From NCBI GenBank assembly GCA_030650995.1, contig JAUSCY010000142.1, positions 52,390 to 116,389 on the forward strand: a DNA stretch of 64,000 nucleotides, written 5' to 3'. The DNA is from Sheuella sp. (lineage in GTDB: Bacteria > Pseudomonadota > Gammaproteobacteria > Burkholderiales > Burkholderiaceae_B). The notes below the pieces were generated by a model. It saw only the letters and a program-made list of their open reading frames with translations, ran no database searches and was not told where the DNA came from. This document shows, piece by piece, positions 50,188 through 62,385 of this stretch (position 1 is its first letter; each line of letters starts with the position of its first letter). The position numbers were made by a program, and so were the translations under genes.

Positions 50188-52281
50188 TTAAATTTCGAGC
50201 GGATCAACTTCAAGCTGCCAGCGCACTTTTCGTGACTCTGGCAAAGTATTTATTTCAGCGAGCCAGTGACGCAATAATGACTGGATCGCGGGGCGATGCG
50301 TCGCCTCAATTAATAACTGCGCACGACACATATTATCGACACGCACAATGCGCAGCGGCACGGGGTCGTACAGCGTGATCATCTCTGTGCTGAGTTGCTG
50401 CTCCATGATTGCCATTGCCGTATCTTTTGCACTTTGTAAAAATGCAATCGCTATATTTAAATCACGCGCCTCAGCGCTCAACAGAGCCTGGTGAGAAAAA
50501 GGTGGCAGCATGGCCGACTCACGCTCTTGCATGGAGTGCTTTGCAAACCCCGAATAATCATGCTTGAGCAATGCCTGATATACCGGCTGCTCAGGATAGC
50601 CAGTCTGCACGATCACTTCGCCATGACCGGTATGCCTGCCTGCCCGACCCGCAACCTGCATCAGTTGCGCAAACAATCGTTCAGGTGCGCGGAAATCCTG
50701 AGAAAACAGCATCGCATCAGCATTCAGTACGCCTACCAGTCCCAAATTCGCGAAGTCATGTCCTTTGGCAACCATCTGTGTACCAACCAGTATATCGATC
50801 TCTCCTGCATGCACACTCGCGAATAAAGCCTGAGCACTGCCCTTTTTACGAGTACTGTCGGCATCAATTCTGGCGATACGGGACTCGGGAAACAGCTCTC
50901 CAAGATGCTCTTCAATGCGCTGCGTACCTCGCCCCATGGGTTGCAAGTCCTGATCTCCGCAATCCGGGCAAGCATGTGGAACACGCTGCTGATATCCGCA
51001 GTGATGACAGTGCAGTTGATGACGGCCTGGCGTTGTGCGATGCAGAACGGTAAAAGTCGTGCACCGTGGGCACTGACTCACCCAACCGCAGGAGGCGCAA
51101 TGCAAAGCAGGAGCATAGCCGCGTCTATTTAAAAAAATGAGAACCTGCTCTTTGTTCTCGAGCCGCTCGCGCATCGCCGTCAGCAAATGCGGCGACATAC
51201 CGTGATCCATTTTTAATCGTCGTGTATCAACTAGGCGCACTGTAGGCAGGGAAACGGCGCGCGCACGCGCGGGCAGACTCAGACGCTGGTACTGCCCTCT
51301 TTCAGCACGCACCCAACTTTCAAGTGATGGTGTTGCCGAGCCAAGCACAACTGGCACACCCAGATCGTGACCACGCCAGACAGCGAGATCCCTGGCTGAA
51401 TACCTCAAGCCATCCTGTTGTTTGTAGGAAGGATCATGCTCTTCGTCCACCACAATTAAGCCTACATCCTGCATCGGCGCAAAAATCGCTAGCCGTGTAC
51501 CCAGTACAACTCTTGCCTCGCCTCGTTGCACGCGCAACCAGGCCCTCAGACGCTCACCATCTGACAAGCCGCTGTGCAATACGGCTACGCCACCAATACC
51601 AGCCACGGGCTCCAGACGCGCACGTAGAGCCTGCTCAAATTGCGGGGTCAGGTTTATTTCAGGAACCAGCATCAGAACGCGCTTGCCCCGCGCAAGTGCT
51701 TGCGCGGCCGCATGCAAATAAACCTCAGTCTTACCGCTACCGGTCACACCGTAAAGTAAGAATGTTTTAAAGCCTTCAGCGGCAATTATTAAATCAACGG
51801 CTAATTGTTGCGCCGCATTGAGCTCTGGCACTGCACTCACTGCAGAAGCCTTCAAGACAGGCGCGCGACGCTGATCCAGGCGGGCGACGGGCCCTCCTGC
51901 AGATCGTTTGCCCTGATATGCAGTCACACTTCGCAACGACAACGGCAATGCAGGCAAAACGACTTCGCCCAAAGGTCTCTGATAGTAATCCGCAGCAAAC
52001 CGGGCGAACCTGAGCCAGTGATCTGGCAGGGGTGCGATATCAGTGAGCACCAACTCAACACTCTTGATCAATGAGGGGTCGTACGCCGGCAACTCAGGCA
52101 GTTCGACAACCATGCCAATCATTTTTCTGCGGCCAAATGGCACGATCACCCGCATTCCCGTTTCAACAGGAAAATCACATTTATAGTCAAAAGGACCTGG
52201 AAGCGGAACATCCAGGACGACCCTGACCCACTCAGCCTTTCTTAACTCTGGTGCGGGAAGATCGGAGGGTTCATTGACCAT
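50188..52281 (-). CDS. priA: Primosomal protein N' (replication restart helicase PriA)
   Basis: PriA restarts stalled forks and loads the primosome. The 697-residue protein has Walker A GVTGSGKT, the DEEHD box, GSATPSLES, and the cysteine-rich zinc region of eight Cys (CASCGWVSQCPRC ... CHHCG ... CPDCG). The N-terminal DNA-end-binding part is present. Its promoter should lie in the AT-rich 322-base gap before hemE. Confidence 0.95.
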   Translation of the reverse strand: MVNEPSDLPAPELRKAEWVRVVLDVPLPGPFDYKCDFPVETGMRVIVPFGRRKMIGMVVELPELPAYDPSLIKSVELVLTDIAPLPDHWLRFARFAADYYQRPLGEVVLPALPLSLRSVTAYQGKRSAGGPVARLDQRRAPVLKASAVSAVPELNAAQQLAVDLIIAAEGFKTFLLYGVTGSGKTEVYLHAAAQALARGKRVLMLVPEINLTPQFEQALRARLEPVAGIGGVAVLHSGLSDGERLRAWLRVQRGEARVVLGTRLAIFAPMQDVGLIVVDEEHDPSYKQQDGLRYSARDLAVWRGHDLGVPVVLGSATPSLESWVRAERGQYQRLSLPARARAVSLPTVRLVDTRRLKMDHGMSPHLLTAMRERLENKEQVLIFLNRRGYAPALHCASCGWVSQCPRCTTFTVLHRTTPGRHQLHCHHCGYQQRVPHACPDCGDQDLQPMGRGTQRIEEHLGELFPESRIARIDADSTRKKGSAQALFASVHAGEIDILVGTQMVAKGHDFANLGLVGVLNADAMLFSQDFRAPERLFAQLMQVAGRAGRHTGHGEVIVQTGYPEQPVYQALLKHDYSGFAKHSMQERESAMLPPFSHQALLSAEARDLNIAIAFLQSAKDTAMAIMEQQLSTEMITLYDPVPLRIVRVDNMCRAQLLIEATHRPAIQSLLRHWLAEINTLPESRKVRWQLEVDPLEI

Positions 52282-52603
52282 AAACTTAAAGTGGTTTCTT
52301 CAATTTGCTTCTAACATACTGAGTCGCCAAGCATTCAAAAGTTATCTGTAAAGCATGTGGATAACTTTGGGGAAAACCATCATGAAATGATTTTTTTGCT
52401 CAACATTATTTATCCTAAAAAAATCCTATAAACATAAAATTAATGTTTTTTTACATTAAAATCAATAGGTTATAGAGCTATCCAAGAATTAAGATTTCAT
52501 TTTTAGGGCTTTCCCTTAAAATGATAAATCTGTGCACAACTTATTAAATTTGCAATAGCTCAGACCATAGGTTGTGCCCAGAGAACCGCTTATCACCTGC
52601 GTT
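52282..52603. other. AT-rich gap between priA and hemE with DnaA-box-like sites
   Basis: No gene is visible in these 322 bases. They hold a perfect DnaA box on the minus strand (TGTGGATAA, 52356-52364), a one-mismatch site (TGTGCACAA, 52531-52539), a 9-bp inverted repeat AAAGTTATC/GATAACTTT (52338-52346, 52360-52368), a TTAATGT/ACATTAA hairpin with a T6 loop (52440-52459), and between them a stretch far richer in A and T than the rest of the window. The priA promoter must be here; an origin-like or DnaA-responsive element is possible. Confidence 0.5.
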
Positions 52604-53686
52604 TCAGACTTTCGTTCCGTGGTATTTAGGGCTATAGCTGCGGACCTCGTCTACTAGTGCACCGACAGCCTCAGGAGGTGTAAATTGTGAAATGCCATGA
52701 CCAAGATTAAAGACATGGCCGCCACGCCCTACCGGACCAAAAGCATCCATTACACGTCTGGCTTCTGCACGTATGGCGGGCTCACCACCGAATAAGGCCA
52801 TTGGATCCAGATTGCCCTGAAGAGCGACCGAATCCGAAATCCTGCGTCTTGCTGCCGCGAGGTCAACAGTCCAGTCAAGCCCAACAGCATCACAACCGAT
52901 CGCGGCGATTGACTCCAGCCACTGCCCTCCTCCCTTGGTAAACACGATGACAGGCACACGACGCCCTTCACGTTCACGCTTGAGCAGATCAACTACTTTT
53001 TTTGTATAGGCGAGCGAAAACTGCTGAAAAAGCCCATCCGCCAATACCCCTCCCCAGCTGTCAAAAATCATGACGGCCTGGGCACCCGCTTCAATCTGGG
53101 AATTTAAATAGAGCGCAGTAGTCTGAGCGTTAATTTCGAGGATGCGATGCAACAAATCCGGCCGCGCATACAGCATGCTCTTGATGAGTCTGTAATCATC
53201 ACTGCCCTTTCCTTCCACCATATAACAAGCGACGGTGAATGGGCTACCTGCAAAACCAATCAATGGTACGTTCCCATCGAGCTCACGGCGAATAACCTTC
53301 ACTGCATCAAAGACATATTGCAATTTCGACATATCGGGCACAGCCAGTTTAGCGACATCCTTTTCATCACGAACAGGATGTGCAAAACGAGGACCTTCTC
53401 CTTGGGCAAAAGATAAACCAAGTCCCATCGCATCCGGTACGGTCAGTATGTCCGAGAAAAGGATGGCTGCATCTAACTTATAGCGTTCTAGAGGCTGCAG
53501 GGTGACCTCGCACGCATAGTCCGGATTTTGTGCAAGCCCCATGAAAGAGCCCGCCCGGGCACGTGTTGCGTTGTACTCTGGAAGATAACGACCCGCCTGA
53601 CGCATCAGCCATGCGGGTGTATAGGGGACCTCTTCACGCATTAACGCACGAAGGAAAACATCATTTTTCAGGGGGGCTACTGACAC
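52604..53686 (-). CDS. hemE: Uroporphyrinogen decarboxylase
   Basis: HemE removes four carboxyl groups from uroporphyrinogen III in haem synthesis. With a GTG start at 53686 the protein has 360 residues, the usual length; AAAGGA lies six bases upstream. Signatures are [15 protein letters not shown] near residue 25 and the [16 protein letters not shown] segment; the catalytic Asp is in [15 protein letters not shown]. An ATG 51 bases upstream is in frame but extends beyond the family start. Confidence 0.95.
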   Translation of the reverse strand: MSVAPLKNDVFLRALMREEVPYTPAWLMRQAGRYLPEYNATRARAGSFMGLAQNPDYACEVTLQPLERYKLDAAILFSDILTVPDAMGLGLSFAQGEGPRFAHPVRDEKDVAKLAVPDMSKLQYVFDAVKVIRRELDGNVPLIGFAGSPFTVACYMVEGKGSDDYRLIKSMLYARPDLLHRILEINAQTTALYLNSQIEAGAQAVMIFDSWGGVLADGLFQQFSLAYTKKVVDLLKREREGRRVPVIVFTKGGGQWLESIAAIGCDAVGLDWTVDLAAARRRISDSVALQGNLDPMALFGGEPAIRAEARRVMDAFGPVGRGGHVFNLGHGISQFTPPEAVGALVDEVRSYSPKYHGTKV

Positions 53687-53766
53687 AAGAATCCTTTTGA
53701 AATGCTGGACGTACTGAACTGATCTAACACTTTTCAAAACGTCGCGACTATTGATAACTTATGATT

Positions 53767-54606
53767 TTACTCTTCGTCATCATCTGGTCGATACTGGCTC
53801 GCATCTATCTGATATTTGCGCATCAATGCCCAGAAAGCTCGTCGGTGTTTATTCGATGCGCGTGCAGCTTTAGCGATGTTGCCGTTATGTATTTCAAGTG
53901 CGCGCGTGACGTAATCACGTTCAAACTGTTCCACCATGATTGCTTTTAATTGTCTGAAAGAGATATTTTCATGGTTTGACGTGCTCTGCAGATTCTTTAT
54001 GCCTAATAAAAACTTTGTATTTTTATTGTTATTCTTCAATCCTTTAGATTGAAATTTAAAACTATTCGAGGGATTTATTCGCCCAGGTAGTGAGCCAGAA
54101 TGCGTTGTATAGTTACCCCCGTTGGCGGACTCTCCATATAGTTGCCCTGGTTCGCGCAGACTACTTCCAGGTCGTGGTACTTTTGAGACTGTACTCAAAA
54201 TCCTCGCTCTATATTCATCCGGACAAAGCGGCAAACGCACAAAATCAGCTAATCCAAGCTCCAACAGATCCTGCATCGCCGCGGATCTCAATCCACTAAA
54301 AACACCAATCAGCGGTACAAAGGGTCCGCGAGGTATCGCCGCAAGTGCCTGCCTGGTCCAGCTCAGTGTCTCTAGTGATACTGGCAATAAGCACACATCG
54401 AAGCGGCGAAGACTCACAGCCGACTTGGCAAAGACCTGTATATCAATATTTACCGAGGTATCAACAATATCCGTCTGCTCAGTCTCCCAATCCAGGCTGT
54501 GCATGCGTATACGCGCCATTGCTGGCTCCATCTGTTTGAGCGCAGGGTCAAGCCAAACTCGTTGTGTCGCTATCGTAACTACAGCGCAATCTATCTGTTG
54601 ACGCAT
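53767..54606 (-). CDS. Fis-type DNA-binding regulator with degenerate receiver-like domain
   Basis: A 279-residue predicted regulator. Residues about 1-140 resemble a response-regulator receiver: RFDVCLLPVSL (69-79) aligns with the beta-3 phospho-acceptor motif but has Pro75 instead of Asp, and FVRLPLCPDE has Leu where the conserved Lys stands. A Asn/Lys-rich linker (about 165-210), AT-rich in DNA, follows. The C-terminal 60 residues are a Fis-type helix-turn-helix (HNGNIAKAARASNKHRRAFW), as in NtrC and RegA/ActR proteins; there is no AAA domain. The ATG at 54606 has AAAAGGA nearby. It lies between hemE and atpC; its targets are unknown. Confidence 0.78.
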   Translation of the reverse strand: MRQQIDCAVVTIATQRVWLDPALKQMEPAMARIRMHSLDWETEQTDIVDTSVNIDIQVFAKSAVSLRRFDVCLLPVSLETLSWTRQALAAIPRGPFVPLIGVFSGLRSAAMQDLLELGLADFVRLPLCPDEYRARILSTVSKVPRPGSSLREPGQLYGESANGGNYTTHSGSLPGRINPSNSFKFQSKGLKNNNKNTKFLLGIKNLQSTSNHENISFRQLKAIMVEQFERDYVTRALEIHNGNIAKAARASNKHRRAFWALMRKYQIDASQYRPDDDEE

Positions 54607-54715
54607 ATTCATGTTCCTTTTAAGCAGAACATGCAAGACTAGTCACTACGTTTACAAAACAATATTCGGAGTTTACGCATCCGTAGTTTTTACACTGTGA
54701 ACTCTACGACACATC

Positions 54716-54752
54716 AAAAAAAAACACGCCAGCAAAAGTGGCGTGTTTTTTT
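54716..54752 (-). terminator. Intrinsic terminator of the atp operon
   Basis: ACACGCCA and TGGCGTGT form a stem around the loop GCAAAAG, flanked by an A-run on one side and a T-run on the other. On the minus strand it lies 17 bases after the atpC stop, so it can end the atp transcript before the regulator gene. Confidence 0.9.
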
Positions 54753-54768
54753 ATACAAAAACGGTAGA

Positions 54769-55194
54769 TTAATGCTTACGTGTCATCTCACGAATCCTGC
54801 GAGCTGCAGAAGCCTGAGCAACCAGCATTTCTATCTCTGCTTCAACGACAGCGATATCAGCGTGATCCTTGGCATTAGCCAGAGCCTCACGTGCCTTCGC
54901 ACGTGCCAACTCAGCTTTTTCTTCGTCCAGATCCTCGCCACGAATAGCTGTATCAGATAATACAGTCACGTGACCAGGTTGAACTTCAAGCAATCCACCG
55001 GCTACGAAAAAGCTCTCTTCCGAGTTGTCTTCGAGCACGACTTTAACCAAACCTGGACGAATGCGCGTGATCAGCGGAGTGTGGCCAGGCAAAATACCTA
55101 ACTCACCCGACTCACCAGGCAACACGACAAATTTAGCTTCGCCTGAATACAGAGATTTCTCTGCACTGACGACATCCACTTTCAAGATGGCCAT
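54769..55194 (-). CDS. atpC: ATP synthase epsilon subunit
   Basis: The 141-residue epsilon subunit of the F1 central stalk, with an N-terminal beta-sandwich ([22 protein letters not shown]) and a C-terminal helical hairpin that can inhibit ATP hydrolysis. It is the last gene of the operon, 9 bases after atpD, followed by an intrinsic terminator. Confidence 0.97.
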   Translation of the reverse strand: MAILKVDVVSAEKSLYSGEAKFVVLPGESGELGILPGHTPLITRIRPGLVKVVLEDNSEESFFVAGGLLEVQPGHVTVLSDTAIRGEDLDEEKAELARAKAREALANAKDHADIAVVEAEIEMLVAQASAARRIREMTRKH

Positions 55195-55203
55195 GTTAAG
55201 TCC

Positions 55204-56661
<1,458 letters not shown>

Positions 56662-57573
56662 TTAGACCGCCGCGGCGCCCCCCACGATTTCAGAAATTTC
56701 TTTTGTAATAGCTGCCTGACGAGTCTTGTTATAGACCAGCTGCAGATCGCCAATAACTTTCTTTGCATTGTCCGATGCGGCTTTCATTGCCACCATCCGG
56801 GCTGATTGCTCAGAAGCCATATTCTCTGCAACGCTCTGATAAACAAGACCTTCAACGTAGCGATGCAACAGCTCGTCGATTACTGTCTTTGAATCAGGTT
56901 CGTAGATGTAATCCCAGCTGTGTGCTGCTTTAACTGCTGATTGTGCTGGCGCATCATTCTCGGAGTGAGAATCATACGGATCAGCTAAATCACCTTGTAA
57001 AGGTAACAAGCGGAAAAACGTCACTTCCTGTTTCATCGTATTGACGAAACGGTTAGTTGCAACATAGACAGCATCGATTCGCCCTGCGGCAAAATCATCA
57101 ATCTGCACTTTCAATGCACCAACCAGACGTGCCAGTTCAGGCACATCGCCAAGCTGAGTTTCCTGAGAAACCAGATTAGCGCCAATACGTGTCAATGTAC
57201 CCAGACCCTTATTGCCAAGTGCGGTGAATTGGCAGCGAACATTTTTGTCGCTGAATTCGCGCAGACGATTCAAAACAAGACGCATGATGTTGGTGTTCAA
57301 TCCACCACACAAACCCTTGTCTGTTGAAATCACCACAACACCTACAGCCTTCGGATCTGGTCTTTCGATCAGATATGGATGGCTGTAGTCTGGATTGGCT
57401 TGCATCAAATGCGAAGCCATCGTGCGTACTTTATCGGCATATGGGCGACCAGCACGCATCCTTTCCTGCGCTTTACGCATTTTGGATGCAGCCACCATCT
57501 CCATGGCCTTGGTGATCTTGCGCGTGTTTTGCACGCTCTTGATCTTGGTTCGAATTTCCTTAATTCCTGCCAT
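56662..57573 (-). CDS. atpG: ATP synthase gamma subunit
   Basis: The 303-residue rotor shaft of F1. Conserved ends are [20 protein letters not shown] and the C-terminal [14 protein letters not shown]. It is longer than the E. coli subunit because of a polar insert of about 14 residues near position 195 ([15 protein letters not shown]), before [11 protein letters not shown] stem-loop (57629-57652) precedes it in the gap after atpA. Confidence 0.97.
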   Translation of the reverse strand: MAGIKEIRTKIKSVQNTRKITKAMEMVAASKMRKAQERMRAGRPYADKVRTMASHLMQANPDYSHPYLIERPDPKAVGVVVISTDKGLCGGLNTNIMRLVLNRLREFSDKNVRCQFTALGNKGLGTLTRIGANLVSQETQLGDVPELARLVGALKVQIDDFAAGRIDAVYVATNRFVNTMKQEVTFFRLLPLQGDLADPYDSHSENDAPAQSAVKAAHSWDYIYEPDSKTVIDELLHRYVEGLVYQSVAENMASEQSARMVAMKAASDNAKKVIGDLQLVYNKTRQAAITKEISEIVGGAAAV

Positions 57574-57628
57574 TGCGCTTCCTGTGTCAGACCTGTTATC
57601 AGGTATCAGACCATCTGCTCTGCGCGGT

Positions 57629-57652
57629 CCGGGATCGGTCTATTGATCCCGG
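57629..57652 (-). other. Stem-loop between atpA and atpG
   Basis: CCGGGATC and GATCCCGG form a perfect 8-bp stem with an 8-base loop within the 101-base atpA-atpG gap. There is no T-run after it, so it is more likely an mRNA-stability or processing element than a terminator. A small CCTG/CAGG hairpin lies beside it at 57592-57603. Confidence 0.6.
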
Positions 57653-57674
57653 CATTCACGCGATAGCGGGTTCC

Positions 57675-59216
57675 TTAGTAGGTGCCGTGCTTTTTGAACT
57701 CTTTGAGTGCGCCAATCAGCTCTGCTTCGTCGTCTTTCGACAGCTCTGCAGTTGCTTCGATGCGCTCAATCATTCCAGCATGCTTGCCCTTGAGATAGTC
57801 TTTGATGCCTTTCTCAAACGGCAGAACCTGTGCGACTTCTATGTCGTCCAGATAGCCATTGTTGACGGCAAACAAGATCACACCAAGCTCCCAAACCTGC
57901 AAAGGCTGGTATTGAGGCTGCTTGAGCAGCTCAACTACACGCTTGCCGCGCTCGAGCTGACGACGTGTTGCATCGTCCAGATCCGAAGCGAACTGCGCAA
58001 ACGCTGCCAATTCACGGTACTGAGCCAAGTCGGTACGAATACCACCGGACAGCTTTTTAACGATCTTGGTCTGCGCAGCACCACCGACTCGCGACACCGA
58101 AATACCAGCGTTAATAGCGGGGCGGACACCAGCGTTGAACAAGTCTGTCTCAAGGAAGATCTGACCGTCTGTAATCGAAATCACGTTGGTTGGGACGAAA
58201 GCTGAAACGTCACCAGCCTGGGTTTCAATGATTGGCAACGCGGTCAATGAACCGGTCTTACCTTTCACTGCACCTTTTGTGAATTTTTCTACGTAATCAA
58301 CGTTCACGCGCGCAGCACGCTCAAGCAGGCGTGAGTGAAGATAGAACACATCGCCTGGGTAAGCTTCACGACCTGGTGGACGGCGCAACAGCAGTGATAC
58401 CTGACGGTAAGCAATAGCCTGTTTGGTCAAATCGTCATAAACGATCAGAGCGTCTTCACCGCGATCACGGAAGTATTCACCCATTGTGCAGCCAGCATAG
58501 GCTGACAGGTACTGCATAGCAGCCGAGTCAGATGCTGCAGCAGCGACAATGATCGTGTATTCCATTGCGCCAAACTCTTCGAGTTTACGCAGTACGTTGT
58601 TAATTGTTGATGCTTTCTGACCGATCGCGACGTAGACGCACTTAACGCCTTTGCCTTTCTGGTTGATGATCGCATCTACAGCAACAGCTGTCTTACCTGT
58701 CTGACGGTCACCAATGATCAGTTCGCGCTGACCACGGCCGACTGGCACCATAGAGTCAATCGCTTTCAGACCTGTCTGCAGTGGCTGCGACACGGACTGA
58801 CGGGCGATCACACCCGGGGCGACTTTCTCGATAATGTCTGTTTCTTTTGCGTTGATTGGGCCCTTGCCGTCAATTGGCACACCCAAAGCATTGACAACAC
58901 GACCCAGCAACTCGGGACCTACCGGCACTTCAAGAATGCGGCCCGTTGCTTTAACGGCATCGCCTTCTGAAACACCGGTGTAGTCACCCAGAATCACGGC
59001 GCCGACAGAGTCGCGCTCGAGGTTCAGTGCCAGACCGAATACGTTATTTGGAAATTCAAGCATTTCACCTTGCATCACGTCGGAAAGACCATGAATACGG
59101 GTAATGCCGTCGGTCACGGAAACAACCGTGCCTTGCGTACGAATGTCGGACGATGTGCCCAGACCTTCAATACGGCTTTTTAGTAGTTCACTAATCTCTG
59201 ACGGATTGAGTTGCAT
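57675..59216 (-). CDS. atpA: ATP synthase alpha subunit
   Basis: The 513-residue non-catalytic nucleotide-binding subunit of F1. Walker A is [13 protein letters not shown]; other family segments are GIVRIHGL-like [14 protein letters not shown] at the N-terminus and [19 protein letters not shown] near residue 365-383 with the conserved Arg. Confidence 0.98.
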   Translation of the reverse strand: MQLNPSEISELLKSRIEGLGTSSDIRTQGTVVSVTDGITRIHGLSDVMQGEMLEFPNNVFGLALNLERDSVGAVILGDYTGVSEGDAVKATGRILEVPVGPELLGRVVNALGVPIDGKGPINAKETDIIEKVAPGVIARQSVSQPLQTGLKAIDSMVPVGRGQRELIIGDRQTGKTAVAVDAIINQKGKGVKCVYVAIGQKASTINNVLRKLEEFGAMEYTIIVAAAASDSAAMQYLSAYAGCTMGEYFRDRGEDALIVYDDLTKQAIAYRQVSLLLRRPPGREAYPGDVFYLHSRLLERAARVNVDYVEKFTKGAVKGKTGSLTALPIIETQAGDVSAFVPTNVISITDGQIFLETDLFNAGVRPAINAGISVSRVGGAAQTKIVKKLSGGIRTDLAQYRELAAFAQFASDLDDATRRQLERGKRVVELLKQPQYQPLQVWELGVILFAVNNGYLDDIEVAQVLPFEKGIKDYLKGKHAGMIERIEATAELSKDDEAELIGALKEFKKHGTY

Positions 59217-59246
59217 GTTCAGACTCCTGGAATCTTTTGACTGGCG

Positions 59247-59786
59247 TTACGCTGCCATTGTGTCGCGCATGCGTACCAACTGGGCTTGCACGGATGTGTC
59301 GAGTACATGATCACCCACGAGCACGCGCACACCACCAATCAAGGAGGCGTCAACGGTTACGTGGGGCTTGAGCTTCAGGCCGAACTTGGGTTCGAGCAAA
59401 GTGATCAGCTCGGACACCTGGGCATCGGACATCGGGAATGCGCTTGTAATGTTGGCTTGCGCCACACCTTCTGCTGCGTCCTTAAGGGCACGAAACTGCT
59501 CGGCGATATGTGTCAACAATAATAGACGGTCATTGTTAACAAGCAACACTACAAAATTTTGTAATGGCTGCTCGACAGCAGGTTGTACGAGGCTCAAAAA
59601 CACGCTGATACGCTGCGCATCCTCAAGTCTCGGATCTGCCATTGCGGCACGCACCGATTCAACCGACGCCACGTCAGCTAGACGCTGCACCTGATCGGCC
59701 CATGCTGCGAGGCCAGCCTTGTCATCACGCGCTGCGGCAAATAATGCCTCAGCGTAAGGACGGGCAACGGTAGAAAGTTCTGCCAT
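59247..59786 (-). CDS. atpH: ATP synthase delta subunit
   Basis: The 179-residue peripheral-stalk subunit that joins F1 to the b subunits. It begins [19 protein letters not shown] and ends with the OSCP signature around [19 protein letters not shown]. It lies between atpF (14 bases) and atpA (30 bases). Confidence 0.97.
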   Translation of the reverse strand: MAELSTVARPYAEALFAAARDDKAGLAAWADQVQRLADVASVESVRAAMADPRLEDAQRISVFLSLVQPAVEQPLQNFVVLLVNNDRLLLLTHIAEQFRALKDAAEGVAQANITSAFPMSDAQVSELITLLEPKFGLKLKPHVTVDASLIGGVRVLVGDHVLDTSVQAQLVRMRDTMAA

Positions 59787-59800
59787 GTCGACCCCGGGGA

Positions 59801-60271
59801 TTAAAGCTGTGCCTTAAGTTGCGAAAGCAACTCGGCGTGGGCTTGCGCATTAACTTCGCGCTTTAGGATCTGCTCTGCACCTTTGACTGCCAGATCGGCA
59901 ACGTCATTGCGCAAAGCGTCACGTGCACGCTGCACTTCTTGCGCGGCATCTTGCTTAGCCTGCGCAACAATGCGAGCGCGTTCGGATTCGCCTTCAGCAC
60001 GTGCTTGCTCAATAATTTGAGCAGCATGTTTTTCAGCGTCTGTCATGCGTGCATGCAGATCGGATTTTGCAGATGCCTCGATCAAACTGATACGAGCTTG
60101 TGCCTGCGCCAGATCAGCTTTGCCTTTTTCAGCAGAAGCTAATCCATCAGCGATTTTTTGGCGTCGCTCATCAATTGCCTTTGTCAGAGGAGGCCACACG
60201 AATTTCATCGTGACCCAACCCAAGACAAAGAACACGATCATCTGGAAAAAGATCGTCGCGTTCAGATTCAC
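59801..60271 (-). CDS. atpF: ATP synthase b subunit
   Basis: The 156-residue peripheral-stalk subunit. One N-terminal membrane span ([20 protein letters not shown]) is followed by a long Ala/Gln/Glu-rich helix that forms a dimeric coiled coil, with [20 protein letters not shown]. The start [10 protein letters not shown] is typical. Confidence 0.97.
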   Translation of the reverse strand: MNLNATIFFQMIVFFVLGWVTMKFVWPPLTKAIDERRQKIADGLASAEKGKADLAQAQARISLIEASAKSDLHARMTDAEKHAAQIIEQARAEGESERARIVAQAKQDAAQEVQRARDALRNDVADLAVKGAEQILKREVNAQAHAELLSQLKAQL

Positions 60272-60399
60272 GGTCGTTTCCCTATTACATCTTATGCCCC
60301 AATGACTTATTGTCAGTCAGGGCTGGATCAATATGCTGTCAAAAAATTTGGCAGCTGCGCGTTCATTCATTCCGTAAACGGATTGAACATTCAGTCTAT

Positions 60400-60705
<306 letters not shown>

Positions 60706-60767
60706 CTACGTAAACTGCTGGAAATCTAACTACTCACCTGACCAGAAACAGCCAGGCAAATCAGTAT

Positions 60768-61649
60768 TTAATGACCTTCGTGCGCCTGACCTATATACAC
60801 CAATGTCAGCATCATGAAAATAAAGGCCTGCAACAACACAATCAATATATGGAACAACGCCCAAACGGAACCTGCGAGAATATGACCGATACCCAAGCCA
60901 ACGCTCATAGCATTCCAGCCAGTCCAGGCACCACCCAACAGGGCGATAAGCATAAATACCAGCTCGCCAGCAAACATGTTGCCGAACAACCGCATACCGA
61001 GCGAAACAGACTTAGCCGCATACTCGACCAGGTTCAGCAGGAAATTCGCAGGTGCCAGGCAGATGGCTGCAAAACCATGGGCGTGGAAAGGTGCCGTAAA
61101 TAATTCTTTAACAAATCCACCAGGGCTCTTGATTTTGATGCCGTAAAACAGCATCAGCAACAAAACACCCATAGACATGCCCATTGGGACATTCAGATCG
61201 GCAGTTGGGAGAATACGATGATAGTAGAGCGGGTCATCAGGCTCATGACCCAGGCCAAGAGAATGGAAAATAACGTGCGGCAAATCAACAGGCACGAGAT
61301 CAAGCGCGTTCATCAGAACGATCCAGATAAATACCGTTAACGCCAGCGGCGATACAAATTTACGTGTGACTTCGCTAGGAACAATGCTGCGTGCCTGCTC
61401 TTCGACCATGTCGACTAGCATTTCAACAAAACTCTGAAAACGACCCGGAACACCTGCAGTGGCTTTGCGAGCTGCTAACCACATCACCAGCACCGCAACA
61501 ACACCAGTCAGGACAGACCAGAAAATAGAGTCGTAGTTAATGACGCTAAAGTCAGCGATTAAGCCTTGCTTTTCGCCGATGTTGTTGTAGTGCACCAGAT
61601 GATGCTGGATGTATGAGGCCTGGGGCGATGCGCCACTTTCAGCAGACAT
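60768..61649 (-). CDS. atpB: ATP synthase a subunit
   Basis: The 293-residue membrane stator subunit that forms the proton half-channels, with five or six spans. The essential Arg is in helix [17 protein letters not shown], and the C-terminal helix ends [11 protein letters not shown]. The ATG at 61649 is preferred over a TTG four codons upstream. About 128 bases separate it from atpE. Confidence 0.96.
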   Translation of the reverse strand: MSAESGASPQASYIQHHLVHYNNIGEKQGLIADFSVINYDSIFWSVLTGVVAVLVMWLAARKATAGVPGRFQSFVEMLVDMVEEQARSIVPSEVTRKFVSPLALTVFIWIVLMNALDLVPVDLPHVIFHSLGLGHEPDDPLYYHRILPTADLNVPMGMSMGVLLLMLFYGIKIKSPGGFVKELFTAPFHAHGFAAICLAPANFLLNLVEYAAKSVSLGMRLFGNMFAGELVFMLIALLGGAWTGWNAMSVGLGIGHILAGSVWALFHILIVLLQAFIFMMLTLVYIGQAHEGH

Positions 61650-61758
61650 AAATAATCTCAACCATGATTCTTGACCGGATGCAGCGAAATCGCTGCGCGT
61701 CTTTACTCAAACTAACGGGCCACAATTGTTACTGGGGCCCGCCGAAATTTAATCTTAC

Positions 61759-62220
61759 TTAAATCTTTCGCCTCACTCGAGATCCCCCGAATGCCAGCAT
61801 CAAAACATATCCCTTAAGTACTGCAACAAGACCAGCTAGTACCGCAAGCCACTGAACCTGATCGCCACCTATTCGAGCGACAAGCCAGAGCAAACCAACT
61901 GTTGCGCTGATTTTCAGCATCTCGCCAACCACAAAAATGATCGGACCCGATCCATTGGGCTGATGCGAAGCCAGAAACAACCTCATTGCAAACAATAAAT
62001 TCGGCACAAAATAACAACCTGCACCAGCTAAAGCAGAAATCGCTCCAGATAAACCAGCAAACAGCCACGCAATTAAAGAAACAACCAGACCCATGAGCGC
62101 CTGTGCGGCAATGATCTGCACAAGCTCATGGCGGGCACGCGAATTGATTTTGGCGCGGTCGTCATCGGTAAGGATGACAGGACTGTCTAGCACCACAAAC
62201 ACCTCGCTTAGAGACCACAC
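61759..62220 (-). CDS. atpI: ATP synthase-associated protein AtpI
   Basis: A small membrane protein of up to 153 residues with four predicted spans (AQALMGLVVSLIAWLFAG onward), placed first in the operon, where AtpI is expected; AtpI is thought to help c-ring assembly. The start is uncertain: GTG at 62220 gives the longest form, but a GTG at 62196 has GAGG at better spacing. Sequence conservation in this family is low, so position carries much of the call. Confidence 0.85.
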   Translation of the reverse strand: MWSLSEVFVVLDSPVILTDDDRAKINSRARHELVQIIAAQALMGLVVSLIAWLFAGLSGAISALAGAGCYFVPNLLFAMRLFLASHQPNGSGPIIFVVGEMLKISATVGLLWLVARIGGDQVQWLAVLAGLVAVLKGYVLMLAFGGSRVRRKI

Positions 62221-62269
62221 CGCCCATTTTTTCTTACCGGACTAGGGTTTTACCTGACTTTTTACTGGT

Positions 62270-62296
62270 GTTTTCCGATATTGTTTTCCGGAAAAC
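62270..62296. promoter_or_regulatory. Palindrome and repeat upstream of the atp operon
   Basis: GTTTTCCGGAAAAC (62283-62296) is a perfect 14-base palindrome, and its left half GTTTTCCG recurs at 62270-62277. The sites lie 50-76 bases upstream of the atpI start, where an operator for the atp promoter would sit. Confidence 0.45.
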
Positions 62297-62385
62297 CCAT
62301 CAAGTATAGCTGTTTTTTTCATCTCAGCGCAACTAATGCCTCCCCATTTGTAATGGAAAGGCACCACATTGTCACTCAATTTAAC

